A DNA stretch of 64,000 nt from QYOJ01 sp964616825 (GTDB taxonomy: Bacteria; Bacteroidota; Bacteroidia; Bacteroidales; FEN-979): positions 101,110 to 165,109 of the forward strand of contig CAZTSX010000005.1 in assembly GCA_964616825.1 (NCBI GenBank). The letters run 5' to 3'. Numbering within the stretch: the stretch's first letter is position 1; each line of letters starts with the position of its first letter. The notes under the pieces were generated by a model, which made no database searches, was not told the origin of the DNA, and was given only the letters and a program-made list of their open reading frames with translations. Positions 1-7,308 of this stretch are shown here, piece by piece. The translations under genes and the position numbers were made by a program.

Positions 1-651
1 TTTGTTCACCTGAATTACATTTTTAAAGGACCTGTACTGGAATGGCATGTCCGAATCAAAATGAGCCTGGAGCAGAACTTCCAACTTTACAATCAACTCC
101 TGCCAAAAAAAGGTGAAATTCTCGACCTGGGTTGCGGCTATGGCTACATCACCTATATGTTGATGCTGACTTCAGATGAGCGTAAGCTGACGGGTGTGGA
201 TTTTGATGATGAGAAGATCGTCGTCGCTCAAAACGGTTACCTGAAAAATAGCCGAATCGAATTTATTGTCGATGATGTTTCAACCTACCAGATATCTCCA
301 CACGATGGTATCCTGCTTGGCGATGTATTGCATTACCTTTCACCCGAAAAACAAAAGACCTTGCTTCAAACTTGTTTGACGAACCTGAAACCCGGTGGTG
401 TACTGCTGATTCGGGAAGGGAATGCCGATCTGGATACCCGGCACAAACGAACAAAGCTAACCGAGTTCTTCTCTACACGTGTATTGAATTTCAATCTGAC
501 TGAGGATGGAGGGAACAAACTCTGGTTTGTTTCTGCAGAAGAAATAAAGAAGCTAGCAGAATCAACTGGTTTCGTTTTTGAAATTATAGATCAGGGTAAA
601 CGCTCGTCGAATGTGTTTATGGTTGTACGGCGGACTCATCAGGGTGCTTGA
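1..651 (+). CDS. Class I SAM-dependent methyltransferase domain, C-terminal end of a larger protein (5' end outside window)
   Basis: The reading frame is open from base 1. The residues before the first Met (position 61) read as a linker ending in KGPVLEWHVRIK, so the gene starts outside the window. The SAM-binding motif I is LDLGCGYGY (about 17 residues after that Met), followed by an acidic motif (GVDFDDEKI) and a motif IV-like GDVLHYL. From memory, this linker-plus-methyltransferase arrangement is the C-terminal third of the Bacteroidota trifunctional MMPL transporter / lysophospholipid acyltransferase / methyltransferase found in aryl-polyene and flexirubin-type clusters. The neighbouring desaturase-like flavoprotein, C45 acyltransferase and radical SAM gene fit that. 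The methyltransferase assignment is firm; the fusion is inferred. The 3' end overlaps the convergent gene at 617-1390 by 35 bases. Confidence 0.8.
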   Translation, partial: FVHLNYIFKGPVLEWHVRIKMSLEQNFQLYNQLLPKKGEILDLGCGYGYITYMLMLTSDERKLTGVDFDDEKIVVAQNGYLKNSRIEFIVDDVSTYQISPHDGILLGDVLHYLSPEKQKTLLQTCLTNLKPGGVLLIREGNADLDTRHKRTKLTEFFSTRVLNFNLTEDGGNKLWFVSAEEIKKLAESTGFVFEIIDQGKRSSNVFMVVRRTHQGA

Positions 652-1390
652 AATTCTCAAACTTCCACTCACACAGCCTCTTAAACCTGTATGCCACATG
701 TGCTGTTACCCTGTTATGGACTCCTTCCCAAATTCTGTTAACCAAATTCTTATTTGCCGAATGCTGTTTCCCGTAGAAATTAAAACTGACCATGATAAAA
801 AGCTGAGACATCTCTTTTTCGTCTCTCTCCGGGATGGATGACCTGACATACATACAGAAGACGCCAATTGGATAACCTCCACTGCTTTTATATAAAAGAT
901 AGCGGGCATTATCAGTGTCATATGGGGCTGGTGTTTGTTGTATCCGAAGAGCTTTCAGAATGAATAATTGAAGTGCATGCAACCCAAATATACCTTTTCG
1001 TTTCGTAAAATGAGGTGTTGAGCGTCCAAACAGAGTAACTTGAATGTTTTCAAGCTTGTTGTCTTGCAGGTTTACTTTGGCGATGTGATTAGGCCAGCAC
1101 ATGGAGTCTCCATTCCACCTCATTAACTCCCCAAACAGATAGCTAGCAGGCGCTTCGACACCAATCCTGTGGATATTTAGCATTTTAAATTTATCCACGT
1201 CCACATCAATCCGTTGCATGATGCTTTCATTGTATCTATGCCTGTCTTCTTTCGAATTGAATTTGATCAGTGTTTTTACTTTCGGTGTTTTCAGAAAGAA
1301 ATACTTGATGTCATCGAAAACTCCATAACTTCTATTCAGGGGTGGTTTTTTACCTGCTGCTTCTGTTATCGTGTCAGGAGAACGCATCAT
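617..1390 (-). CDS. Conserved protein of unknown function, possibly START/SRPBCC-like
   Basis: A 257-residue soluble protein with no signal peptide or membrane segment. I do not recognise it securely. The middle contains VEAPASYLFGELMRW and a later stretch YKSSGGYPIGVFCMYVRSS, and the C-terminus is a long amphipathic helix with a conserved-looking EGVHNRVTAHV segment. Beta-rich body plus long C-terminal helix resembles polyketide-cyclase/START folds, but this is a weak structural guess. It lies 45 bases downstream of the MerR-type gene at 1436-1900 on the same strand, so the two are probably cotranscribed. Its 3' end overlaps the convergent methyltransferase. Location inside the lipid-biosynthesis block suggests a role with that pathway. 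Confidence 0.55.
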   Translation of the reverse strand: MMRSPDTITEAAGKKPPLNRSYGVFDDIKYFFLKTPKVKTLIKFNSKEDRHRYNESIMQRIDVDVDKFKMLNIHRIGVEAPASYLFGELMRWNGDSMCWPNHIAKVNLQDNKLENIQVTLFGRSTPHFTKRKGIFGLHALQLFILKALRIQQTPAPYDTDNARYLLYKSSGGYPIGVFCMYVRSSIPERDEKEMSQLFIMVSFNFYGKQHSANKNLVNRIWEGVHNRVTAHVAYRFKRLCEWKFENFKHPDESAVQP

Positions 1391-1435
1391 TGTTGAAATA
1401 AATCGATCATCAGTCCGGGAAATGCGGTTTTTGTG

Positions 1436-1900
1436 TTATGAGGAAGATTGTTTTTGATCGAGCAGCTTCTTAAATAAGGATTTAAGATCCTGACACTCTT
1501 CAGGTAATCTATATACTGCGCATAGTCTGCAATCCGTATTTCTGCAATTTGGTCCTTTCTGAGATGCTTCCCAGCAAGGCGCATTTACCTGATGGTATGC
1601 TTCACAGGTAGACCTGTCTTGAATAGAACAAGGTTTGATCTCCCAGCAAGGGATCAACGAATACATCGCTTTGATTCCCGCAATATTTAATCCTCCGTCC
1701 TTGATCATCCTTCTGATACATTTCAACCGCGAAATATCTACTTCTGAAAAGAGATGTCTCTGTTTCTTCGTCCTGAATGGGATGATCAATCCCTTATCAA
1801 TATATTGTCGAATAGAATGGCATGGAACCTCTGATAATCCGGAGGCTACACTTAAGGTAAATATTGGATCAGGACTTAGTTGATTGCTGTTTCGCACCAT
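1436..1900 (-). CDS. MerR-family transcriptional regulator with Cys-rich CW-type C-terminus
   Basis: 154 residues. The N-terminal half is a MerR winged helix-turn-helix: FTLSVASGLSEVPCHSIRQY, then a wing with Gly/Ile-Ile-Pro and RHLFSEVDISRLKCI, then a helix beginning at IKDGGLNIAGIK. Instead of the usual long dimerisation coiled coil, the C-terminal half carries cysteines in a CWEIKPCS...C...CW...C...C..C arrangement (about residues 91-135), resembling two-CW or zinc/redox-binding modules. That suggests it senses a metal or redox state, which is inference. It is transcribed away from the FAD oxidoreductase at 2102 and probably controls that promoter region, its own operon, or both. Confidence 0.8.
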   Translation of the reverse strand: MVRNSNQLSPDPIFTLSVASGLSEVPCHSIRQYIDKGLIIPFRTKKQRHLFSEVDISRLKCIRRMIKDGGLNIAGIKAMYSLIPCWEIKPCSIQDRSTCEAYHQVNAPCWEASQKGPNCRNTDCRLCAVYRLPEECQDLKSLFKKLLDQKQSSS

Positions 1901-1916
1901 ACTGGATTTACATTTG

Positions 1917-1924
1917 CAAACCTA
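1917..1924 (-). promoter_or_regulatory. Candidate -7 element of the MerR-family gene
   Basis: TAGGTTTG on the minus strand matches the Bacteroidota -7 consensus TAnnTTTG and lies 16 bases upstream of the MerR start. No convincing -33 TTTG is present at the expected spacing. Confidence 0.4.
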
Positions 1925-2014
1925 CAACTATTTTGTTATAAATTTCACTACCCTCCCTTTTTTATCCGCTTCTCAGGGTATACTCAACTGATAATGTGTC
2001 ACCCGAAATATGTC

Positions 2015-2022
2015 TATCTTTG
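2015..2022 (+). promoter_or_regulatory. Candidate -7 element for the FAD oxidoreductase
   Basis: TATCTTTG matches TAnnTTTG. It would place the transcript start near 2029, so the tandem-word repeat at 2031-2075 would lie in the 5' untranslated leader. Confidence 0.45.
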
Positions 2023-2030
2023 CACCTGAC

Positions 2031-2075
2031 CAGGTGGTGAAGTGGTGAACTTGTGAGCTTGTGAACTTGTTAGTC
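2031..2075 (+). repeat. Imperfect tandem words (GTGAACTT / GTGAGCTT type)
   Basis: The stretch reads as repeats of gtggtgaa, gtgaactt, gtgagctt, gtgaactt. It belongs to the window-wide class of short-word arrays and sits in the leader of the gene at 2102. Confidence 0.6.
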
Positions 2076-2101
2076 AGGAGACAGATAAACCAGTAAAATC
2101 C

Positions 2102-3625
2102 ATGGCAATAATGTGCAATAATGGCAATAGAATAATAATCCTCGGTTCCGGCCTCGGAGGACTGTTAACGGCTTTTCTTCTTAGCAGAGAGGGCTTGCAG
2201 GTTACCGTCCTGGAGAAGCATCGAAAATATGGCGGATGCATGCAGACTTTCAAACGGGATCGGTTTACATTTGATACTGGAATGCATTATATCGGTTGCC
2301 TGGCGCCTGGACAACCGCTTTACAATTACTGGAAATACTTTGAGTTAAGTGACAGGCTGGACCTACTGAAGATGGACGAAAACGGGTTTGACAGAATCTC
2401 GTATCTTGGGACAGAATACCCTCTTGCCCAAGGATTTGACAACTTCAGAGAACAACTCCGCCCCTATTTCCCGGATGAACAAACACCGCTTAAAAAATAT
2501 ACGGATACGTTGCAGGAGGTCGTTGATTCCCACCCGTTGTATACTATGGAACTTCCATCTGAATCATACACCAACCACTTTCAATCAATTCTTGCCAGCT
2601 CGTACCTCTCTGATCTGTCATCCGGTATCCGGCATCCGGCATCCGGCATTCGGATGAGCGATATTCTGGCAGGAAATAATTTTTTATATACCGGCAATCC
2701 GGCCACTACCCCCCTCTCCCAGTTCGGTCTGATCAACCACTCCTATATATCCTCTTCCTGGAGATTAGCTGGTGGAAGTCAGCAGGTTGCTGATGTCCTG
2801 GTGGAAGGGATCCGGGCTAATGGCGGACAGGTCCTGGCCAGGAAAGAGGTGATTAAGATCCACGAAAAAGGGGATTCATTTCAAGTCTCAGTAAAAGATG
2901 GAGAGGTGTTTGTTGCAGATCAGGTGGTTTCAGACATTCATCCGGTGGCAACCCTGGAGCTGCTGGAAGGAATTCAGGTGCAAAAGGTATATCAGGAGAG
3001 GATCCGGTCATTACCCAATTCTGTTTCTGTCTTTTCCATCTATCTGGGTCTGAAACCCGGAGCATTCCCTTTTCTTAATTACAACCTTTACCATTATCGT
3101 ACAGACTACATCTGGTCAGGTTTGCCTTCCCAGGGAGACGAATGGCCAAACAGTTTCCTTTTCATGACGCCTCCGGAGAAAGACCAGGGGAAATTTGCCA
3201 GTACGGCAGCGATCATGAGCACCATGCTTTTTGATGAATGGAAAACATGGGATAAGAGCGATTCCGGGACCCGGGAAAAACCCTACTTTGTTCATAAAGC
3301 GAAAAAAGCAAAGCAACTGCTTGAGCTTGTCTACACTAAATTTCCGGATCTGAAGAATGCCGTGGTGACCATCGATATCTCCACCCCTCTTACCTGGCGC
3401 GACTATACCGGAACACCACAGGGATCGATGTATGGAATTGTGAAAGATGCCTCTAATCCACAAAAAACAACGATATTTCCGAAAACCAAAATTCCCGGCC
3501 TCTTTTTTACAGGCCAGAATGTCAATTTACATGGTGCTCTCGGAGTGACGATTGGGGCCGTGATGACGTGTGGAGAGATTCTCGGATTACCGCATGTTCT
3601 CAAAACAATTAAACAAACCCTGTAA
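2102..3625 (+). CDS. NAD(P)/FAD-dependent oxidoreductase, phytoene desaturase / carotenoid isomerase type
   Basis: 507 residues. The N-terminal dinucleotide-binding motif is LGSGLGGLLTAFLLSREG followed by an acidic strand end (VLEK) and the GGCMQTF segment typical of CrtI/CrtISO-type flavoproteins. The C-terminus has the second FAD motif (LFFTGQNVNLHGALG). These enzymes desaturate, isomerise or saturate polyene or prenyl chains. Starts at 2102 and 2111 are both in frame. In Bacteroidota, homologues accompany MMPL/acyltransferase fusions and radical SAM proteins in aryl-polyene-like clusters, which fits the neighbours. A short tandem repeat (2619-2653) is translated in frame as a Ser-Gly-Ile-Arg/His-Pro repeat around residues 173-184. 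Exact substrate unknown. Confidence 0.85.
   Translation: MAIMCNNGNRIIILGSGLGGLLTAFLLSREGLQVTVLEKHRKYGGCMQTFKRDRFTFDTGMHYIGCLAPGQPLYNYWKYFELSDRLDLLKMDENGFDRISYLGTEYPLAQGFDNFREQLRPYFPDEQTPLKKYTDTLQEVVDSHPLYTMELPSESYTNHFQSILASSYLSDLSSGIRHPASGIRMSDILAGNNFLYTGNPATTPLSQFGLINHSYISSSWRLAGGSQQVADVLVEGIRANGGQVLARKEVIKIHEKGDSFQVSVKDGEVFVADQVVSDIHPVATLELLEGIQVQKVYQERIRSLPNSVSVFSIYLGLKPGAFPFLNYNLYHYRTDYIWSGLPSQGDEWPNSFLFMTPPEKDQGKFASTAAIMSTMLFDEWKTWDKSDSGTREKPYFVHKAKKAKQLLELVYTKFPDLKNAVVTIDISTPLTWRDYTGTPQGSMYGIVKDASNPQKTTIFPKTKIPGLFFTGQNVNLHGALGVTIGAVMTCGEILGLPHVLKTIKQTL
2619..2653 (+). repeat. ATCCGGC word array inside a coding sequence
   Basis: Four to five imperfect copies of a 7-base word (atccggt, atccggc, atccggc, attcgg) lie in frame in the flavoprotein gene. 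Because 7 is not a multiple of 3, the copies are read in changing frames and yield a low-complexity peptide. It is the same class of array as those found between genes. Confidence 0.6.
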
Positions 3626-3663
3626 ACCGATTTACGATCTGCGATTTTAGATTTACGATTTTT
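3626..3663 (+). repeat. GATTTACGATTT-type word array
   Basis: Directly after the stop of the oxidoreductase: ccgatttacgatct, gcgattttag, atttacgattt. The same word is found near 21632, 53041 and 56506. Confidence 0.55.
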
Positions 3664-3751
3664 CTGTGATATTGCATTAAAGAACCATCAATTGAATTTC
3701 TTTAATTTAATAATTAACGTTAATTTTTCGAATATAATCAAAATATTAACG

Positions 3752-3759
3752 TATATTTG
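3752..3759 (+). promoter_or_regulatory. Candidate -7 element for the AAA ATPase
   Basis: TATATTTG matches TAnnTTTG, 28 bases upstream of the ATG at 3788, within an AT-rich gap. A second TAAATTTG follows at 3773-3780. Confidence 0.45.
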
Positions 3760-3787
3760 TCCGTTTTATCGTTAAATTTGTATCGTA

Positions 3788-4918
3788 ATGAATATCAAAC
3801 GACATCTATTCCCAATCGTGAAGAATGAGTTGTCTGAAACCAAGAAAATTGTCATTCTGTATGGCGCACGACAAACAGGTAAGACCACCCTCTCTAATGA
3901 GATACTTGACAACCTTAAAGGAAAAATACTGAAAGTAAACGCTGATGAGTTGAGGTTTGTGGATATACTTTCTTCACGTGATTTGAGAAAACTTGAGCTC
4001 TTTACACAAGGGTATGATCTATTGTTTATTGATGAAGCACAACGGATTCAGGATATTGGGATTAACCTTAAGATTATCCATGACAATATACCAGAGATGA
4101 AATGCTTTGTGACAGGTTCTTCATCTTTTGATCTCGCCAATAAAATCAAAGAACCGCTTACCGGAAGAACATCTACCTACACACTTTTCCCCATCTCACT
4201 CCTGGAACTTGGGAAAAACCATAATACATTTGAACTTCAAAATCGTATGGAAGAGTTTATGATCTATGGTATGTACCCGGATATATTTAATAATAACTCT
4301 TACCAAAAGAAGGAGAAATACCTGAGGGAATTGTCTTCTTCCTTTCTATTTAAGGATATTTTCGATATATCCTCCATTCGTAATACATCAAAAATTAGAG
4401 ATTTACTGAGGGCGCTAGCATTTCAGATCGGATCTGAAGTTTCGCTCAATGAATTAGGCAATAGCCTTGGACTTAGCCAGGAAACTGTCAATACATATAT
4501 TGATCTTTTTGAAAAATCATTTATTGTATTCCGGTTAAAAGGATTCAGCAGAAACCTCAGAAAGGAGATCAGCAAACGGGATAAAATATATTTCTGGGAT
4601 CTGGGGATCAGGAACACATTGATTAACAACTTTTCTTCTTTTACATTTAGAAATGACATTGGAGCACTCTGGGAAAACTTTATGATTTCAGAACGCATGA
4701 AATATTTATCATACAGCGAGATTTTTGCTTCCTCTTACTTTTGGCGTACATATACAGGCGCAGAGGTTGATTATGTGGAAGAACACAATGGAAAGCTCGA
4801 TGCATATGAGATCAAATATAAAAAGGCAAAACAGAAAGCCCCAAAAACCTGGATTGAAAACTACAGTAATAATTTCAAATGTATCACATATGATAACTTT
4901 TGGGAATTTGTTAGTTAA
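3788..4918 (+). CDS. AAA+ ATPase with C-terminal DUF4143
   Basis: 376 residues, full length for the family. The Walker A motif GARQTGKTT is at residues 26-34 and a Walker B YDLLFIDEAQ near 80. A winged-helix-like stretch lies at about 220-250. The C-terminal domain ends with EVDYVEEHNGKLDAYEIKYKK, which has the D...E-x-K pattern of a PD-(D/E)xK nuclease-like fold. The family is abundant in Bacteroidota and archaea, spreads as an accessory gene, and its function is unsettled. It stands alone with its own promoter-like element and is flanked by a toxin-antitoxin pair, so this is probably an accessory island. Confidence 0.88.
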   Translation: MNIKRHLFPIVKNELSETKKIVILYGARQTGKTTLSNEILDNLKGKILKVNADELRFVDILSSRDLRKLELFTQGYDLLFIDEAQRIQDIGINLKIIHDNIPEMKCFVTGSSSFDLANKIKEPLTGRTSTYTLFPISLLELGKNHNTFELQNRMEEFMIYGMYPDIFNNNSYQKKEKYLRELSSSFLFKDIFDISSIRNTSKIRDLLRALAFQIGSEVSLNELGNSLGLSQETVNTYIDLFEKSFIVFRLKGFSRNLRKEISKRDKIYFWDLGIRNTLINNFSSFTFRNDIGALWENFMISERMKYLSYSEIFASSYFWRTYTGAEVDYVEEHNGKLDAYEIKYKKAKQKAPKTWIENYSNNFKCITYDNFWEFVS

Positions 4919-4935
4919 TCAGGCTTAGTAGAATT

Positions 4936-5268
4936 CTAATACCTCATAATATCCTCCAATCCCTGCTTAACTTGTACCAATTGATCATTGGTGATATGAC
5001 CGGTTTTCTTAATTAACCGGTTTTTTGAAATTGAGCGAATATGAAAAATCATGATCTCTGATTTCTTCGATAAACCATTTTGATCGTCCGGTTCCAGGAT
5101 AACATTCCCTTTATACCCTTTAATGCTGGTGGTTAACGGGCATGCAATAACAATCTGAAGGTATTTATTAAGGAGATCCCCACTGATGATAACTACCGGG
5201 CGAAAACCTTTTTGCTCGCTGCCTTCTACCGGAGAGAGGTCGGCATACCAGATCTCGCACTGTTTCAC
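4936..5268 (-). CDS. MazF/PemK-family toxin (endoribonuclease)
   Basis: 110 residues, the usual length for MazF/PemK. The start MKQCEIWYADLSPVEGSEQKGFRPVVIIS contains the family hallmark W-x-A-D-L-x-P and G-x-E-x-x-x-x-R-P-V-V-I-x-S. The central CPLTTS...KG segment is also typical. Family members cut mRNA at short sequence motifs. The start is GTG at 5268, whose first bases overlap the antitoxin stop (GTGA), indicating translational coupling. The pair lies between two convergent or divergent unrelated genes, consistent with mobile acquisition. Confidence 0.9.
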   Translation of the reverse strand: MKQCEIWYADLSPVEGSEQKGFRPVVIISGDLLNKYLQIVIACPLTTSIKGYKGNVILEPDDQNGLSKKSEIMIFHIRSISKNRLIKKTGHITNDQLVQVKQGLEDIMRY

Positions 5269-5498
5269 GACTCCAGTTGTTCAAGGTAATCGGCCATACC
5301 TTCTTCAGCCATATTAAGTATATGATCATCATTTCCGGCTTGTTTGTATGACTTTGCATATTCAGCTCGAACCAGCTGATCTAAATAGATCCGTAGGGCC
5401 CTCTCAATGATCCTGTTTTTGGGGATAGCCAACCTCCCAGCCATTTCGCTCAATTTGGCAAGAACATCTTCTGGCAACGTACTGGTGAATGTGGTCAT
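5265..5498 (-). CDS. Ribbon-helix-helix antitoxin partner of the MazF-like toxin
   Basis: A longer open frame begins with TTG at 5525, but the probable start is the ATG at 5498, giving 77 residues (MTTFTSTLPEDVLAKLSEMA). The N-terminal beta strand plus two helices match the CopG/RHH fold: TFTSTLPEDVLAKL then LAIPKNRIIERALRIYLDQ. The acidic C-terminal tail would wrap the toxin. Choosing 5498 also leaves the perfect inverted repeat at 5510-5534 free upstream as an operator. Four-base overlap with the toxin gene. Confidence 0.85.
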   Translation of the reverse strand: MTTFTSTLPEDVLAKLSEMAGRLAIPKNRIIERALRIYLDQLVRAEYAKSYKQAGNDDHILNMAEEGMADYLEQLES

Positions 5499-5509
5499 GA
5501 CGTGATATT

Positions 5510-5554
5510 TATTTATATTTTGCAAATATAAATAATAAATATAACAAAGTCAAA
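5510..5554 (-). promoter_or_regulatory. Promoter and operator of the toxin-antitoxin operon
   Basis: A perfect inverted repeat has 11-base arms TATTTATATTT (5510-5520) and AAATATAAATA (5524-5534) around a TGC spacer. On the minus strand a -7 element TATATTTG (5523-5530) lies within the repeat, and a -33 TTTG (5551-5554) lies 20 bases further upstream, the spacing expected of Bacteroidota sigma-A promoters. An RHH antitoxin bound here would cover the -7 element, giving autorepression. Confidence 0.7.
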
Positions 5555-5595
5555 ATTACCATGTATTTTTGCAGCATTAACTGATCGTTTGCTAC

Positions 5596-7308
5596 ATGAC
5601 TGTTAAACGCTCATTTTACAGGAAGAAAGGATATCTGATCCCGGGGATCCTGATCCTGCTTATCGGAATATTAATACTCTGGTATGCACTTGCGACTTCG
5701 ATCTCACCACCGGTTCCTAAAAATCTAAACTCTTTAGACTATATCGTTAAACAGCAGGATGATAGCCTATACTCATGTCAACAAAACTGGTTGAAGCAAA
5801 GTCGTAGTGGGCTCTGGGAGCTTTACCTGGAGGGCTCTCCGTTCGAACGTGGCGTAGTAAACGGTAAACTGACCAAACAACTGATCTACGAACAGGAAGA
5901 GGCTTTCATAAGCCAGATCCGGAAGATGATTCCTTCCAATTTTTACCTTCATTTCCTGAAGTACTTTATCTACTGGTTTAACCGGGACCTTGATCGGTAC
6001 CTGATGAAAGAGTACAAAGAAGAAATTTACGGAATATCCTTCTCCGCAAGCGATGTATTCAATTTCATCGGCACTCCTTACCAGCGGATGCTGAACTATC
6101 ACTCAGCACACGATATTGGCCATGCCCTGCAGGACCTGATGCTCGTCGGCTGTACATCTTTCGGTGTATGGAATGAGTATAGTAAGGATTCATCGTTGCT
6201 CATCGGCCGGAATTTTGATTTTTACATGGGCGATGACTTCGCTAAAAACAAGATCGTCTGCTTCACCAGGCCGGATAACGGCTACGCATTCATGATGGTT
6301 ACCTGGGGTGGGATGATTGGCGCTGTATCCGGGATGAATGAAAAAGGGCTGACGGTGACAATTAACGCAGCCAAATCAGAGATCCCCTTGTCGGCCCGAA
6401 CGCCCATTTCTATCCTGGCACGTGAGATCCTGCAATACGCTGCTACGATCGAAGATGCCTATCACATTGCACAGGACCGGGAGACGTTTGTATCGGAGTC
6501 TCTTCTTATTGGGTCGGGAGACGAAAACCGGGCCGCCATCATTGAGAAAGCGCCATTTGGATTGACGTTGGTTGAGCCCTCCAACAATTACCTCATCTGT
6601 ACCAATCACTTCCATTCGGATACATTCAAGGATGATCCACTGAACCAGGAGAATATCAGGGATAACGCTTCTCTGTACCGGAGCAAACGTGTAGTTCAGC
6701 AGATCACCATGCGAAAACCTCTGGATGTAACCGATGCAGCTACCCTGCTTCGGGATCAACTGGGACTGAATGATAAGGAAATCGGTTTGGGTAACGAAAA
6801 GGCCATCAATCAGCTGATTGCACACCACTCAATCATCTTTAAGCCCCATGAAAAAAAGGTTTGGATCTCAACCTCTCCATGGCAGCTCGGTGACTATGTT
6901 TGCTACGATCTCACTAAAATTTTTAATACATTTGCACCGCTGCCTCAGCAGGTTGAGATCATCGAAGCGGACCAGACGATTCCCGCTGATGAGTTCCTCC
7001 AAACAGAAGAGTACCAGTCATTTCTCCGGTTCCGTGAAATGCGTTTAATCCTGTTGAACAATCTGAAAGAGAAGGAGGTAAAACCACTGGACCAGGCGTT
7101 CTTTGATGAATTTCACGCTTCGAATCCCAACTTCTATGAAGTCTGGTCGCTGAGTGGCGACTACTTCGGAAAAGCCGAAAAGCCAAAAGAGGCGATCCGC
7201 CTATACCGGAAAGCGCTAACGTTGGAGATTCCATGCTGGAGTGAAAAAGAGAAGATTATCCGAAGCATGACAGATTACAGGGATCAAATCAATGATGTTG
7301 ACGAATGA
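5596..7308 (+). CDS. C45-family autoproteolytic acyltransferase/hydrolase (Ntn hydrolase) with N-terminal anchor
   Basis: 570 residues. A single membrane segment lies at about residues 14-34 after a basic N-terminus, so the enzyme should sit anchored on the periplasmic side. The Ntn-hydrolase nucleophile is probably Cys186 in LVGCTSFG, followed by LLIGRNFDF, the same layout as acyl-CoA:6-aminopenicillanate acyltransferase (C45), which cleaves itself before the Cys. A TPR-like stretch (GDYFGKAEKPKEAIRLYRKAL) lies near the C-terminus. The stop overlaps the start of the radical SAM gene by four bases (ATGA), so the two are translationally coupled. In the lipid cluster it may acylate or deacylate the product, which is inference. 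Confidence 0.85.
   Translation: MTVKRSFYRKKGYLIPGILILLIGILILWYALATSISPPVPKNLNSLDYIVKQQDDSLYSCQQNWLKQSRSGLWELYLEGSPFERGVVNGKLTKQLIYEQEEAFISQIRKMIPSNFYLHFLKYFIYWFNRDLDRYLMKEYKEEIYGISFSASDVFNFIGTPYQRMLNYHSAHDIGHALQDLMLVGCTSFGVWNEYSKDSSLLIGRNFDFYMGDDFAKNKIVCFTRPDNGYAFMMVTWGGMIGAVSGMNEKGLTVTINAAKSEIPLSARTPISILAREILQYAATIEDAYHIAQDRETFVSESLLIGSGDENRAAIIEKAPFGLTLVEPSNNYLICTNHFHSDTFKDDPLNQENIRDNASLYRSKRVVQQITMRKPLDVTDAATLLRDQLGLNDKEIGLGNEKAINQLIAHHSIIFKPHEKKVWISTSPWQLGDYVCYDLTKIFNTFAPLPQQVEIIEADQTIPADEFLQTEEYQSFLRFREMRLILLNNLKEKEVKPLDQAFFDEFHASNPNFYEVWSLSGDYFGKAEKPKEAIRLYRKALTLEIPCWSEKEKIIRSMTDYRDQINDVDE

Noticed and set aside
4423..4698. Minus-strand open frame within the AAA ATPase gene
   Set aside because: Shadow of a real gene, no domain.
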